Shown here: one piece after another, positions 51,558 to 61,000 of the stretch
Numbering within the stretch: the first letter of the stretch is position 1
How the letters are laid out: the number at the start of each line of letters is the position of its first letter
From: Pseudoselenomonas ruminantium
GTDB taxonomy: Bacteria; Bacillota; Negativicutes; Selenomonadales; Selenomonadaceae
Assembly (NCBI RefSeq): GCF_900113715.1
Contig: NZ_FOQK01000012.1
Coordinates: 28,260 to 92,259, forward strand
Direction of reading: 5' to 3'
Length of the DNA: 64,000 nt
Notes under the pieces: generated by a model
The model's input: the letters and a program-made list of their open reading frames with translations, nothing else
Database searches by the model: none
Told to the model about the DNA's origin: nothing
Position numbers and translations under genes: made by a program

Positions 51558-51653
51558 GACTCGAAATCAAGTGTGGTTAATAGCCACCGTGGGTTCGAAT
51601 CCCACCCTCTCTGCCATTGAAATCATTGGTCTCGTGAGTTTTCACGGGGCCTT
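51558..51653 (+). repeat. attR of integrative element (tRNA-Ser 3' half duplicate)
   Basis: Direct repeat of 39060-39156. The tRNA 5' half is missing, so this is not a functional tRNA. To its left is a short palindrome CCCCTTCAGGGG (51544-51555) of the dispersed-repeat type. Confidence 0.93.
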
Positions 51654-51794
51654 TTTGTTTTTATAAAATTCCTGTAGAGTAGAGAATCTTTGTATTTTTT
51701 CACACTGCCTTTATGTTCTTATTATGTTATAATGTGTGTATACAATATTCAGGTATCGGGTAACATAGGTACTGTATGAAGGGAAATCTGTCAG

Positions 51795-51971
51795 ATGGAA
51801 GAGACGCTCAAGGAGCTTTGCAACCTCTGCAACAGCATGAACGGATTGCAGCGGGAGATTGATATGATGGAGGCATCTCTGGAGCATTTGGATGAATGCC
51901 TGGAGTACTCCGTAGAGCATTGCTGGGAGGCACATGGACTGTTGGCAATGAATGTTTGCCTATATGATTGA
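51795..51971 (+). CDS. Small acidic protein of unknown function
   Basis: 58 residues from ATG 51795, preceded by GAAGGGAAA. Rich in Glu, Leu and Cys (MEETLKELCNLCNSMNGLQR, later HLDECLEYSVEHCWEAHG); five cysteines and a heptad-like pattern of Leu/Met suggest a metal-binding or coiled helix. No family recognised. It has its own terminator right after the stop, which supports a real gene. First host gene after attR. Confidence 0.55.
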   Translation: MEETLKELCNLCNSMNGLQREIDMMEASLEHLDECLEYSVEHCWEAHGLLAMNVCLYD

Positions 51972-51972
51972 G

Positions 51973-52003
51973 AAAAGGCTGGCCGGATGGCAGCCTTTTC
52001 TTT
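51973..52003 (+). terminator. Terminator after small acidic protein
   Basis: AAAAGGCTG and CAGCCTTTTC arms with a GCCGGATGG loop, followed by TTT. Confidence 0.8.
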
Positions 52004-52027
52004 ATGCAAAAAAATTTTACTAAGCTA

Positions 52028-52056
52028 TTGACAATGATTCTCAGTTAAGGTATATT
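52028..52056 (+). promoter_or_regulatory. Promoter overlapped by Fur-box-like palindrome
   Basis: TTGACA, 17 bases, TATATT. TGACAATGATTCTCA at 52029-52043 matches 12 of 14 defined positions of the 7-1-7 Fur box TGATAATNATTATCA and covers the -35 box, so iron-bound Fur would block it. Confidence 0.65.
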
Positions 52057-52062
52057 ATATTC

Positions 52063-52190
52063 AGGCTTTCGTTACGGCATTTGTTTCAAGCGTGGAGGCG
52101 CAGAACGGATGTCAAAGCTCTCCTAAAATATAATACACAGCAAGAAAGACAATTCGTACTGCTCATGCGAATTGTCTTTCTTGTGCGCTG
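52063..52190 (+). ncRNA. Candidate Fur-controlled small RNA
   Basis: The promoter at 52028 drives about 120 nt with no convincing reading frame, ending in a hairpin with 16-base perfect arms (CAAGAAAGACAATTCG at 52141-52156 and its complement at 52168-52183). The 3' arm is T-rich but no pure T run follows, so the exact end is unsure. A stretch GCTCTCCTAAAAT could be an exposed CU-rich pairing region. Function as a RyhB-like iron-sparing RNA is inference. Confidence 0.5.
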
Positions 52191-52282
52191 GGGTTTGTGG
52201 TATAATATGAATCAGGAGAGTTTATTGACGAATAAACGGAAAAAGGCTACAGGACTTTGTGTGTATTGGTCCTGTAGCCTTT
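52178..52282 (+). ncRNA. Short transcript with own promoter and terminator
   Basis: TTCTTG, 17 bases, TATAAT (52201-52206) starts a transcript of about 75 nt that ends in the hairpin AAAAGGCTACAGGAC / GTCCTGTAGCCTTT at 52241-52282. A 33-codon frame from ATG 52207 runs through the hairpin and lacks an upstream site. It may be a small RNA or only a shared terminator for the converging HTH gene. Confidence 0.4.
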
Positions 52283-52313
52283 ACGAATTTATGGGACTTG
52301 TCTGCTGAGAGCA

Positions 52314-52499
52314 TCAGATTCCCAGTATCTTGCAGATTTTCCTGTAAGTGTCTTCGCAGATGGGGCGCGTGCCGCATTCGAAGTTGAGGATCAGCGAGGG
52401 ACGGACGCCGCATTTGAGTGCCAGCTGGCTGCAGCTCAGGCCCTGGTCGATACGTGCTGCGCGAATCTGTTCGATGGCGCGGAAGGATTTGATGTTCAA
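52314..52499 (-). CDS. Small XRE-type helix-turn-helix protein
   Basis: 61 residues from TTG 52499, with AAAGGAG upstream on the minus strand. Almost the whole protein is a Cro/CI-type HTH (IRAARIDQGLSCSQLALKCG, then FECGTRPICEDTYRKICKIL). It lies just downstream of rpmF on the same strand, 75 bases away. Target unknown. Confidence 0.7.
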   Translation of the reverse strand: MNIKSFRAIEQIRAARIDQGLSCSQLALKCGVRPSLILNFECGTRPICEDTYRKICKILGI

Positions 52500-52574
52500 G
52501 GATGCGCTCCTTTCTGTAACAGGATGAGGGTATAAAACAACAGGACAGCCGCTGGCTGCCCTGTTATTTATGCA

Positions 52575-52754
52575 TTATTCTGCTGCTTTTACGACCTCTT
52601 TGCCGTCATAGTAGCCGCATTCCGGGCATACATGATGAGGCATTTTCGGCTCGTGGCACTGCGGGCAGGCAATGAAGCCCGGCGCCTCGAGTTTCCAGTT
52701 AGCGCGGCGCTGATCGCGGCGTGCTTTGGAAGTTTTACGCTTTGGTACTGCCAT
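52575..52754 (-). CDS. rpmF: 50S ribosomal protein L32
   Basis: 59 residues, zinc-binding form. [20 protein letters not shown] is the family signature and [20 protein letters not shown] holds the four zinc-binding cysteines. ATG 52754 follows GGAGGTG; an in-frame ATG slightly upstream (52778) is unlikely. Usually preceded by a DUF177 gene, which is not seen here. Confidence 0.96.
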   Translation of the reverse strand: MAVPKRKTSKARRDQRRANWKLEAPGFIACPQCHEPKMPHHVCPECGYYDGKEVVKAAE

Positions 52755-52923
52755 GTTGATTTTCACCTCCGGAGTCAATCTTATTCCTTGTTAGTGAAAT
52801 CCATGCAATGGGTTGATGCTGAATGGATTCATTTCACATAGTTCATGTGCGTTGACACATGTTACTATGATACCTTCTTTTTGTTATTTATGCAAGAAAA
52901 ATTTTTGTGGCGGGCAGCAGCAA

Positions 52924-55419
52924 TCAATCCGTGCGGATGAAATCCGCGATGGTACGGCGGCGTGGCTGCGTGTCCGCAGGTGCCGCAGGTGCCGCAGGTG
53001 CCGCAGGTGTTGCTGGTGGCGTGATTGGCTGGGCGGCAGGCTGCGGTGTGTGGATGAAGCTGCTGATGCTCGGTGCAGGCGCAGGCTCGGCTGGCTGCAT
53101 AGCAGCGTTCATGGCAGGTGCTGCTGCCGTTGCGGGGGCTTCCAGTGAGGTCAGCCGTACTTCGAGGCTATCGCCGTTCTTGACCGGGTCGGTGAAGTCG
53201 ACGGGCTGGCCGTTGACGAGGATCGTGAAGGTCACGCGGCTCGTGGCAGCAGGCGGCTGGAAGTTGACAGCCAGCAAGGCGTCGCTGACGGTGGTTGCCG
53301 TGCGCTCGGATTTGACGTAGGTGATTTCGCAGCCATCGTCAATCAAGGTACCAGGGCTGGCCTTGCGGCCGTTGACCGTGAGCTCGACACCGGCCGATGG
53401 GATCTGATACTCGGCATTTTCGTAATAGATGACAATGGAGGTATCCGAATTGCTGAGGTTCAGGATATCGCCGAGCTTTGGTTCCTCATCGGCGATGTAT
53501 TCGACATGGTCGCCTTCGTGGATCGGCATCGAGATGCTGGCCGGATTGTCGTTCAGCAGGATTTCCGGCGTGCAGCTATAGGTCGTATCGCTGCCATTGA
53601 GCTTATAGTGAATCTTGCGGCCTGTCGGCGGATAGCCGGCAGCCAGCAGGGCTTCGCCGAGGCTCTTGAACTCGCGGCTCTCAATGGTATCGCCATCGGC
53701 GAGCAGCTGGTCAGCGTCAGCTTCTTTGCCATTGATGGTGACGCGCTGGCGGATGTGTTTTTCGCGGCCGTTGATGTAGATGGTATATTCCTGGCCGGCT
53801 GTCACGAGGTCGCCGAGGCGGACGCTTGGCGTCGTGCCGTTCTCGCCGGGGATGATTGTGATGCGGGCGCCGTCGTGGATGACGGTGTCGAGGTCGGCTT
53901 CTTCATCGCCGAGCAGGATCTTGGCAAAGGTGCCAAGGGTGCCCGGGAAGAATTTCTTTTCCGTGCCGATGTTGACCATAAGGCCAAGGCCTGGATGGCC
54001 ATTGTATTTGCGCATGTTGATGCCAGCATTCAGCAGGGCGTCGGAGATTGTGAGCTCGCGGAAGTTGAACAGGCTGTATTCCTCGTCGTTGACATAGACC
54101 GAGAGGAAGTGCAGTGTGTTGAGGGAGGCAATCTTCAGGATACCGAGCGGAGTGACGGCGTCTGGCGAGTGGAGCTCCTCAGGTAGGTCGGTAATGCCGT
54201 CGACGCGGTCGGGCTTGCGCACGGCGACGCGGTTGGCAGGCATACCGAGGGCTTCGGCTACGAATTCGGCCAGATGCGGGGTTAGCGAGCCGCCGCCGAC
54301 GAGCATGACGGCCTGCGGCGCATCGCCGTTGAGCTCGATGATCTGTTTGGCGATGGCACCGGCGAGGTTTTCGATATTCGGCAGGACCGGATCGATGATC
54401 TCGCTTGCCTTGAGTGCGTAGTCCATGCCGAGGATGTCCGTGAAGGTCACGTCCTCGCCGTTGGCGGCGCGGCGCTTGATGTCTTCGGCGATGTTGAAGT
54501 CCAGCAGGAAGCGCTGGCTGATGGCCTCGGTGATCTCGTCGCCGGCCAGCGGCACCATGCCGTAAGCGATGACGGAGCCGTTCTTGGTGATGGCCACGTC
54601 GGAGGTGCCGGCGCCGATATCGACGAGTACAAGGTTCAGATGGCGCATGGTCGGTGGGATCAGTACATTGATAGCCGCTATCGGCTCGAGGGTCAGGGCG
54701 CGCATTTCCAGGTTGGTGGCATGCAGGGCGCTTTGCATCGAGTCGATGACCTGCCGCGGCAGGAAGGTCGCGATGACGACGGCTTTGGCTTTTTTGCCGC
54801 GCTGGCCAATAAGCATCTTGAGCTGGATGTCGTCGAGAACATAGCGGATGGTGCTGTAGCCGACACAGTAATAGCGTGTCGGATCGTCGACGGTGTGGGA
54901 CTCTGCCAATGCGGCCTGTGCCGCCTGTACGCCAGCAAAGTCGAGATTGCGCTGTTGTTCGGCTGTGATGAGGCCGTTGACGTCCATTTCAGCTTCGGCG
55001 GTCATTGTGTAGAGCGCACGGCCAGCGGCAGCGACGGCGGCATTCTTGAGCGGGCCGGTCTTGGCTTCCAGGGATTTCTTGACCTTTTCGATGACGGCCG
55101 CGACCTGCGGGACGTCATGGATCTGGCCGTCGAGCATCGCCCGCGTCGTGTGTTCGAGACGGTCGGTGGCGACTACATGGAGCTGCTCATCGTCTTCGTG
55201 GTATTCGGCGACGATGCCGATGACACTGCGCGTGCCGATATCGAGCGAGAAGATGCGGTCGCCGGTGCCCTTGGCGGCGGCTGGTTCTTTCCCGGCTGCT
55301 TTGGCGGTCTTGCTGGTCTTGCTCTTGCTGGCAGCTTGTTTGGTAGTCTTGGTTGTTTTTGCTGCTGCTGCGCTGGTTTTCTTGGTGGCAGCAGCGGTGG
55401 ATTTATCTATGGTGGGCAT
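52924..55419 (-). CDS. Large FtsA/PilM-like actin-fold protein
   Basis: 831 residues. An Ala/Lys/Thr-rich low-complexity N-terminus (1-50) precedes an ASKHA (actin-like) fold: phosphate-1 motif FSLDIGTRSVIGIVAEY, phosphate-2 region LVLVDIGAGTSDVAITKNGS and the adenosine motif QAVMLVGGGSLTPHLAEFV. Beyond residue 430 comes a long beta-rich part with several repeated ubiquitin-like segments (TINGKEADADQLLADGDTIE, ELTVNGRKASPGTLIDDGCE, ILVNGQPVDFTDPVKNGDSL) and a Pro/Ala tail ending RRRTIADFIRTD. Such extended FtsA-domain proteins occur in Clostridia and Negativicutes in addition to FtsA. AAGGAG precedes ATG 55419. A role in division or envelope assembly is inferred. Confidence 0.75.
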   Translation of the reverse strand: MPTIDKSTAAATKKTSAAAAKTTKTTKQAASKSKTSKTAKAAGKEPAAAKGTGDRIFSLDIGTRSVIGIVAEYHEDDEQLHVVATDRLEHTTRAMLDGQIHDVPQVAAVIEKVKKSLEAKTGPLKNAAVAAAGRALYTMTAEAEMDVNGLITAEQQRNLDFAGVQAAQAALAESHTVDDPTRYYCVGYSTIRYVLDDIQLKMLIGQRGKKAKAVVIATFLPRQVIDSMQSALHATNLEMRALTLEPIAAINVLIPPTMRHLNLVLVDIGAGTSDVAITKNGSVIAYGMVPLAGDEITEAISQRFLLDFNIAEDIKRRAANGEDVTFTDILGMDYALKASEIIDPVLPNIENLAGAIAKQIIELNGDAPQAVMLVGGGSLTPHLAEFVAEALGMPANRVAVRKPDRVDGITDLPEELHSPDAVTPLGILKIASLNTLHFLSVYVNDEEYSLFNFRELTISDALLNAGINMRKYNGHPGLGLMVNIGTEKKFFPGTLGTFAKILLGDEEADLDTVIHDGARITIIPGENGTTPSVRLGDLVTAGQEYTIYINGREKHIRQRVTINGKEADADQLLADGDTIESREFKSLGEALLAAGYPPTGRKIHYKLNGSDTTYSCTPEILLNDNPASISMPIHEGDHVEYIADEEPKLGDILNLSNSDTSIVIYYENAEYQIPSAGVELTVNGRKASPGTLIDDGCEITYVKSERTATTVSDALLAVNFQPPAATSRVTFTILVNGQPVDFTDPVKNGDSLEVRLTSLEAPATAAAPAMNAAMQPAEPAPAPSISSFIHTPQPAAQPITPPATPAAPAAPAAPADTQPRRRTIADFIRTD

Positions 55420-55550
55420 AAAAAAACTCCTTGTATTTTTAGAATTTTAAAGGTTATTTTTATTATTTCGCGAAGTATATAATAGAATCCTGTTTTTAGC
55501 AGAAATTTTCAGGGCAGATACTACATTACAAAGAAGCGAGTGTGATTGTT

Positions 55551-56807
55551 ATGACAGGAAATAAAGAGGTTATAACTGCTGGCGATTTCAAGCGCATGGT
55601 CAGTGGCGCGTATAGCGAGTTCCTGCTCGAGTATGAGAATATCAATCAGATGGAGGGCGCGGGCCGGCTGCCGGGGACGCATGTGCTGCGCACGATGGGC
55701 GCGGCGGTGATGACACTGCGCGATGTGAAGGATGACGGCATCGGCGGGCTGTCCCGCCGTGTGGCCGCAGGCGCGCTGTTTGGGGCGCGTGGCAGTGCTG
55801 GTGTCGTGCTGGCGCAGATGTTCCGCGGCATCGGCAAGGGGCTGTCGGGCAAGTATCACGCGACGTCATCGGAGTTTGGCAAGGCGTTCCAGTATGGCAT
55901 CCTCTACGCCCAGCGGGTGATTCCGGAGCAGTCTGAGCAGCCTATCATTGCGCTGGCCAAGGCAGTGGCCAAGGGAGCTTACCATGCGGTGCGTGCGAAC
56001 AAGCCGATATCGGAGATCCTCGAGGCGGCAATTGCCGCCGGCGAAAAGGCCCTGGTCGAGGTGGGCAGTGAGGACGCAGGGGCCTGCATCATGTTTTCTT
56101 TCCTCAAGGGGTGTCTCAAGGGGCTCGATGGCAATTTTGTCTCGCCGGCTGTCAGCTTGTCGCTGGGGCTGGAGGCGCAGCAGTTTGGGATGCCGGACCC
56201 GCGTAATGATGTCGTGCGGCCGTATTGTGTGCGCTTTACGATCGTCAATGCCAAGGCAGACATCGCGGCAATCGAGCAGCAGTTCAAGGAATACTCGAAC
56301 TTCGTACTGGTCCAGCCCCAGGAGCGCGGCGTTACCGTCCATCTGCATACCGACCATCCGGGCAAGGTGATCGATCAGGCGATCGGCTGGGGGCCGCTCA
56401 AGGGGATCCACGTCACGAATATGAGTGAAAGCCATGTGCTGGACGCGCATGAGGCCTTGATGCCGGTAGCCTTGATGGCGGTAGCGGAAAACAAGGTGCA
56501 GGCGCGGGAGCTGCAGGATATGGGCATCCATGTGCTCGTGAGTGGCAGCAAGGATGCCGGCCCGTCGGTGGCTGAGCTTGTCAGCGCTGCGCACAGCGAT
56601 CTGGCCGATACGTATATCATGGTCGCCTGGAGCCGTGACTTCTGGCTGGCTTTCCGCCAGGCGAAGCGCCTGTTGGGGGGCCGGGTAGAGCTGGTGCTCT
56701 GCACGGATAAGCAGCAGCAGGCTGATGCAGTCCGGCTGTTCGATCCGCAGAAGCCGGTGGCAGACAACGTCCGCGCTATGATGCGGGTTGTCGGTGAGAA
56801 TAAGTGA
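55551..56807 (+). CDS. DAK2/FakA-like protein lacking the metal-binding motif
   Basis: 418 residues. Resembles the fatty acid kinase subunit FakA/YloV: GARGSAGVVLAQMFRGIGKG corresponds to the conserved GARGNSGVILSQ loop, and the C-terminal half is the DegV-like domain. However, where FakA has the Mg-ATP-binding DGDTGTN, this protein has GAGRLPGTHVLRT, so kinase activity is doubtful. Divergent from the FtsA-like gene. ATG 55551 or GTG 55542 could start it; neither has a strong site. Confidence 0.7.
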   Translation: MTGNKEVITAGDFKRMVSGAYSEFLLEYENINQMEGAGRLPGTHVLRTMGAAVMTLRDVKDDGIGGLSRRVAAGALFGARGSAGVVLAQMFRGIGKGLSGKYHATSSEFGKAFQYGILYAQRVIPEQSEQPIIALAKAVAKGAYHAVRANKPISEILEAAIAAGEKALVEVGSEDAGACIMFSFLKGCLKGLDGNFVSPAVSLSLGLEAQQFGMPDPRNDVVRPYCVRFTIVNAKADIAAIEQQFKEYSNFVLVQPQERGVTVHLHTDHPGKVIDQAIGWGPLKGIHVTNMSESHVLDAHEALMPVALMAVAENKVQARELQDMGIHVLVSGSKDAGPSVAELVSAAHSDLADTYIMVAWSRDFWLAFRQAKRLLGGRVELVLCTDKQQQADAVRLFDPQKPVADNVRAMMRVVGENK

Positions 56808-56810
56808 GAC

Positions 56811-56849
56811 AATAAAACGCCTGTCATTGCAGCAGGCGTTTTATTTTTT
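56811..56849. terminator. Bidirectional terminator between converging genes
   Basis: AATAAAACGCCTG and CAGGCGTTTTATT with a nine-base loop; T runs on both sides. The stop codon of the minus-strand heptosyltransferase lies in the loop. Confidence 0.9.
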
Positions 56850-57903
56850 CGGTGACGCTTTCTGGTGTGATGGCGTTCATGCAGGCATTGGTGTGGTGCC
56901 TGCATTTTGTTTTGCAGCAAGCTGTGCAACTATGCGGGCTCAGCACAAAGTGGTGGCCAGAGGTCAGCGGGCCGTAGATGTCCGGATGCGTCGGCCCCCA
57001 AAGGGAAAGTGTGGGCAGCCCGACGGCTTCCGCGATATAGAGCGGTCCCGTATCGCCGGTCAGCAACAGGTCCGCTTCGGCAAACAAGGCGGCAAGCTCG
57101 GAAAGTGTTGTCTTTCCGGCAATAGAGAGGCTGGGACGGCCAAGCATCTGCTGGGCTTTGGCAATGCAAGGGGCGTCGGCAGCTGCGCCCGTGAAGACGA
57201 TCTGGATGTGCGGGCCAAGGGCACGCAGGCAATGGCCAAAGTTTTCCGCAGGCCAGTTCTTGTCCGGCCAGGTCGTGCGCGTGTTGACGAGCAGCAGCGG
57301 GCGACGGGGATTGCCGGTCTCGACGCCCTGGGCCTGCCAGAAATCCTTGGTCCAAGTGCGCTGCGCAGCGGCAAGCGGCAGTACAAGGCCTGGCTGGAAG
57401 GCAGAAAAATCGAAGCCGAGTGGCTGGAGGGCGGACAGATAGCGATGGATTTTGTGCTTGGCCTTCAGGTCGGGCGCAAGCTCGGTCATGAACAGGAAGT
57501 TGCCTTCGTGACGTTCGTGGATGCCGATGCGGCGTGGTGCGCCGCTCATGCGCGTCAGCAGGCCGCTGAGGAACAGCCCTTGGATGTCAAGGGCGATATC
57601 GAACGCATGCGGGCGCAGGAGTTTCCAGGCTGCGGCAAGACTGCGCACGATGCCGCGCAGATCTTTGGCGGCAAAGGCGCGGTCCAGAGCGCGGCGATCC
57701 CAGACAAGCAGGGCATCGATATCAGGATTGCCTGCCAGCAGGCTGGCGGCTGGCGGGCTGACGAGCCAAGTGATATGGCAGCCGGGCTGGAGACGCTTGA
57801 GGTTGTGGACGACGGCGGTCGCGTGCATGACATCCCCGATAGCGCTGAGACGCACGATGAGGATACGTGTACCGGCAGCCAGTACCGGGTGTTTTTTCTT
57901 CAT
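56824..57903 (-). CDS. LPS heptosyltransferase, GT9 family
   Basis: 359-residue ADP-heptose:LPS transferase. N-terminal signature ILIVRLSAIGDVMHATAVVH, DIALDIQGLFLSGLLTRMSG, and the donor-binding VNTRTTWPDKNWPAENF and LLTGDTGPLYIAEAVGLPTLSLWGPTHP are all typical. The C-terminal Cys-rich CTACCKTKCRHHTNACM is seen in many GT9 members. ATG 57903 has AAGGA at seven bases; an in-frame ATG at 57942 lies upstream of it. GC-rich host-like composition, unlike the GT9 gene at 7435; probably the core housekeeping transferase. Confidence 0.88.
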   Translation of the reverse strand: MKKKHPVLAAGTRILIVRLSAIGDVMHATAVVHNLKRLQPGCHITWLVSPPAASLLAGNPDIDALLVWDRRALDRAFAAKDLRGIVRSLAAAWKLLRPHAFDIALDIQGLFLSGLLTRMSGAPRRIGIHERHEGNFLFMTELAPDLKAKHKIHRYLSALQPLGFDFSAFQPGLVLPLAAAQRTWTKDFWQAQGVETGNPRRPLLLVNTRTTWPDKNWPAENFGHCLRALGPHIQIVFTGAAADAPCIAKAQQMLGRPSLSIAGKTTLSELAALFAEADLLLTGDTGPLYIAEAVGLPTLSLWGPTHPDIYGPLTSGHHFVLSPHSCTACCKTKCRHHTNACMNAITPESVTEKIKRLLQ

Positions 57904-58006
57904 GATTTTCCTTCGTGCCGGTTGGTTTTTCCACCGGTCCATAGTAAAATAAAAGGATACGTGGATGCTTAAAAAGCGATAATATTATCTTAGCATAGGA
58001 AAAGCA

Positions 58007-61000
58007 GTGGATTCAAGCGCTGACGGGATGCCGGGCGAATCTGCGCAGGAAAAGGAGCGGGAATACTTGCTGAAAGATATGATGATCCGCACCGTAGCGA
58101 GCGATATGGCCTACAGCCGCGGGGTGCGCTACTATAATCAGGGCCGGGTTACCCATCTTGAGCGCGTCCGGGACAGCCGGTACCGGGCCGAGGTTGATGG
58201 CTCGATAAAATATGAAGTCGAAGTGCGCCTGTCAAAGGATGGCAGCGGCATCGAGCAGTATACCTGTGACTGTCCGGCGGCCAGCCAGTATTTAGGAGCC
58301 TGCAAGCATGTGGTGGCGGTACTCAAAGCCATCCAGGATGAGCAGGCCGGGGAGGAGCAGGAACAGGAGGCGAACCTTTCGAAAAGCGAGATCTTCAGCC
58401 AGCTCAAGCGGACGTTTGATGTGCGCCAGCAGGGGGAACCGGCTGAGTCGACGAGCAGCCGGCGGATGTTCCGCTTTTTTGCGGATGCTGATCGTGAGGA
58501 CAGCACGCAGTACCGGGTGGCCAGCCAGGCAGCATACCTTGTGCCGCGCCTGTTTGTCGAGGATCTTTATGGCCGCATCGAGTGCTGGCTGGAATTCCGC
58601 TTCGGTACGGACAGGCTGTATGTGGTGCGTAATGTGCTGGAGTTCTTGCGCAGCAAGGAAAAGGGAGAGACTTGGCAGCTGGGCCGGAATTCTGCGCTGG
58701 ATCTGGCGGATATCCGCTGGGCAGATCCCGTGTCGGCCAAGCTCTATGCCATGCTCAAGGACGCGCATCGGGCCGAGAAGGAAGTTCTGCTCTACGGGCC
58801 GAATAACGGCGTGTATTACTCGGGCTTCCATAGCTATATCTTTGAGCAGAAGCAGTTCAAGCTGGCGCCGGATAATCTGGGGCGCTTCCTGGCGGTCATG
58901 GGGGATACGCCGTTTGAGATGCGCATCAATGGTGCTGACATCGGCGATGTGCGTGGTAGCCAGGGGCAGCCGCAGATTGGTGTGAGCATCCGTGAGAAGG
59001 AGGGCCGCGGCCAGGTCAGCCTGACGACGGAAGAAATCCTGCCGCTCGATGATGCGTGCCGCTATCTCTATCAGGATCAGCATATCTATGCGGTCACAGC
59101 GAAATTTGCGCGGGCAGTCAAACCGCTGTGGCAGTCATTCCGCACGACGACACGCATTGAAGTGCCGCGGTCGGAGATGGGCCGCTTTTTCGGCGAGGTG
59201 CTGCCGCGGCTCGAAAAAGCGGCGGCGGTGGAAGTCGATCCTGCCTTCCTTGAGCAGTATATGCTGCAGCCCCTGACGGCAGAGCTCTATATCGACTATG
59301 CCGGGGATGGCATCGCAGTGCGGCCGCTGCTCTGCTATGGCGATGCCAAGTTCAATCCGCTGGTGGCCGCTGCGCCGCCGCTGCGCGATGGCCGCCATCT
59401 GGTGCGTGATGCGCGCGGCGAGCAGGAAATCATGACACGGCTATCTGTCTATGGCTTCCGGCCTGAAAGGGATCAGCTGGTGCAGAAGGATGAGGAAAGA
59501 AGCTATGATTTCCTGACCGAGGAGCTGCCCAACCTGCCGGCCTGGGTAGATGTTTTCTACGAGGATAGTTTTGTGAAGCGGCCCGTGCGGCCCATGCCGA
59601 AGGTAGCGGCAGGGGTCAGCGTCAATGACATGGACCTGCTGGAGGTTACTTTCAATATGAAGGATCTCGATGTCCATGAGCTTATGGATATCCTCGATTC
59701 ATACAAGCAAAAACGGCGCTACCATCGCTTGAAGGACAGGACTTTTGTGACGCTGGAGGAGCAGCAGATGCAGGCACTGGCGGATTTCGTGGAGAATGCG
59801 GGCATCACGCGCAAGAATGCGGCTGATGGCGCGACTGTCGAGTTACCGCTCTCGCAGGCGATGTATCTCGATGAGCTGGCGCGGGCCGATGAGACGCTGC
59901 ACCTTGAGCGCAGCCGTACCTTCCGTTCCATCGTGCGGAACATCCGCCGTCCCGAGGAAGCAGATTATGAGGTGCCAGCAGAGCTCAAGGAGGTGCTGCG
60001 CGACTATCAGGTCACGGGGTTCAACTGGCTGTCGACACTGGCGGACTATCATCTGGGGGGCATATTGGCTGACGATATGGGCTTGGGCAAGACGCTGCAG
60101 GTGATCGCTTTCCTGCTGGCACGGCAGGATGCATCGCAGCCGCCTTCCCTGGTCGTGGCGCCGACTTCGCTGATGTACAACTGGCTCGATGAGATCGCGC
60201 GCTTCGCGCCGTCTCTCAAGGCCGCAGCTGTGGCAGGGACGAAGGCGCAGCGCGAGGCTGTGCTGGCGGAGGCCGACAAGAGCTATGACGTGCTGGTCAC
60301 GACCTACAACATGCTCAAACGCGACATTGCGCTCTACGAAAAGCGCAAGTTCCGCTATGCGTTTCTCGACGAGGCGCAGCATATCAAGAATCCGACGACG
60401 CAGAATGCGCGTGCAGTCAAGAAGATAAAGACTGGCGGGTACTTTGCGCTGACCGGTACCCCTATCGAGAATACGCTGACCGAGTTGTGGTCGATCTTTG
60501 ATTTCCTGATGCCGGGCTATCTGCTGACCCATAAGAAGTTCAAGGAGCGCTATGAGACGCAGATTGTCCGCGAACAGGACGAGCGGATGCTGACCAACCT
60601 GCGGCGTCATGTGATGCCGTTTATCCTGCGGCGCATGAAGAAAGATGTCCTGAAGGAATTGCCGGATAAGGTCGAGCGCAAGATGGTCAGCGACATGACG
60701 CCCAAGCAGGAGAAGATCTATCAGGCGTGGTTCGTCCGCAGCCAGCGGGAATTCGCGGCCGAGCTGCGGGCAAATGGCTTTGGGGAAAGCCGCATCAAGA
60801 TACTGGCTATCCTCACGCGCCTGCGGCAGATCGCCTGTGACCCGGCGATGTTCCTGGAAGGCTATGAAGGCGGATCGGGCAAGCTCGATATGCTTGAGGA
60901 AGTTGTCGGGGAGGCTGTGGCGGGCGGCCATCGCATCCTGGTATTCTCGCAGTTCACGACGATGCTGGAGCACATCGGTGAACGGCTCAAGCAGATCGGT

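Noticed and set aside
51558..51646. Second tRNA-Ser
   Set aside because: Only the 3' half (from the anticodon loop) is present; the 5' half is replaced by unrelated sequence. It is attR, not a gene.
51754..51765. Additional integrase arm site TATCGGGTAAC
   Set aside because: It lies outside attR in host DNA, so similarity to the arm-site repeat is probably chance.
54640..55482. 280-codon plus-strand frame opposite the FtsA-like gene
   Set aside because: No ribosome binding site and no domain; it is a shadow of the GC-rich minus-strand gene.
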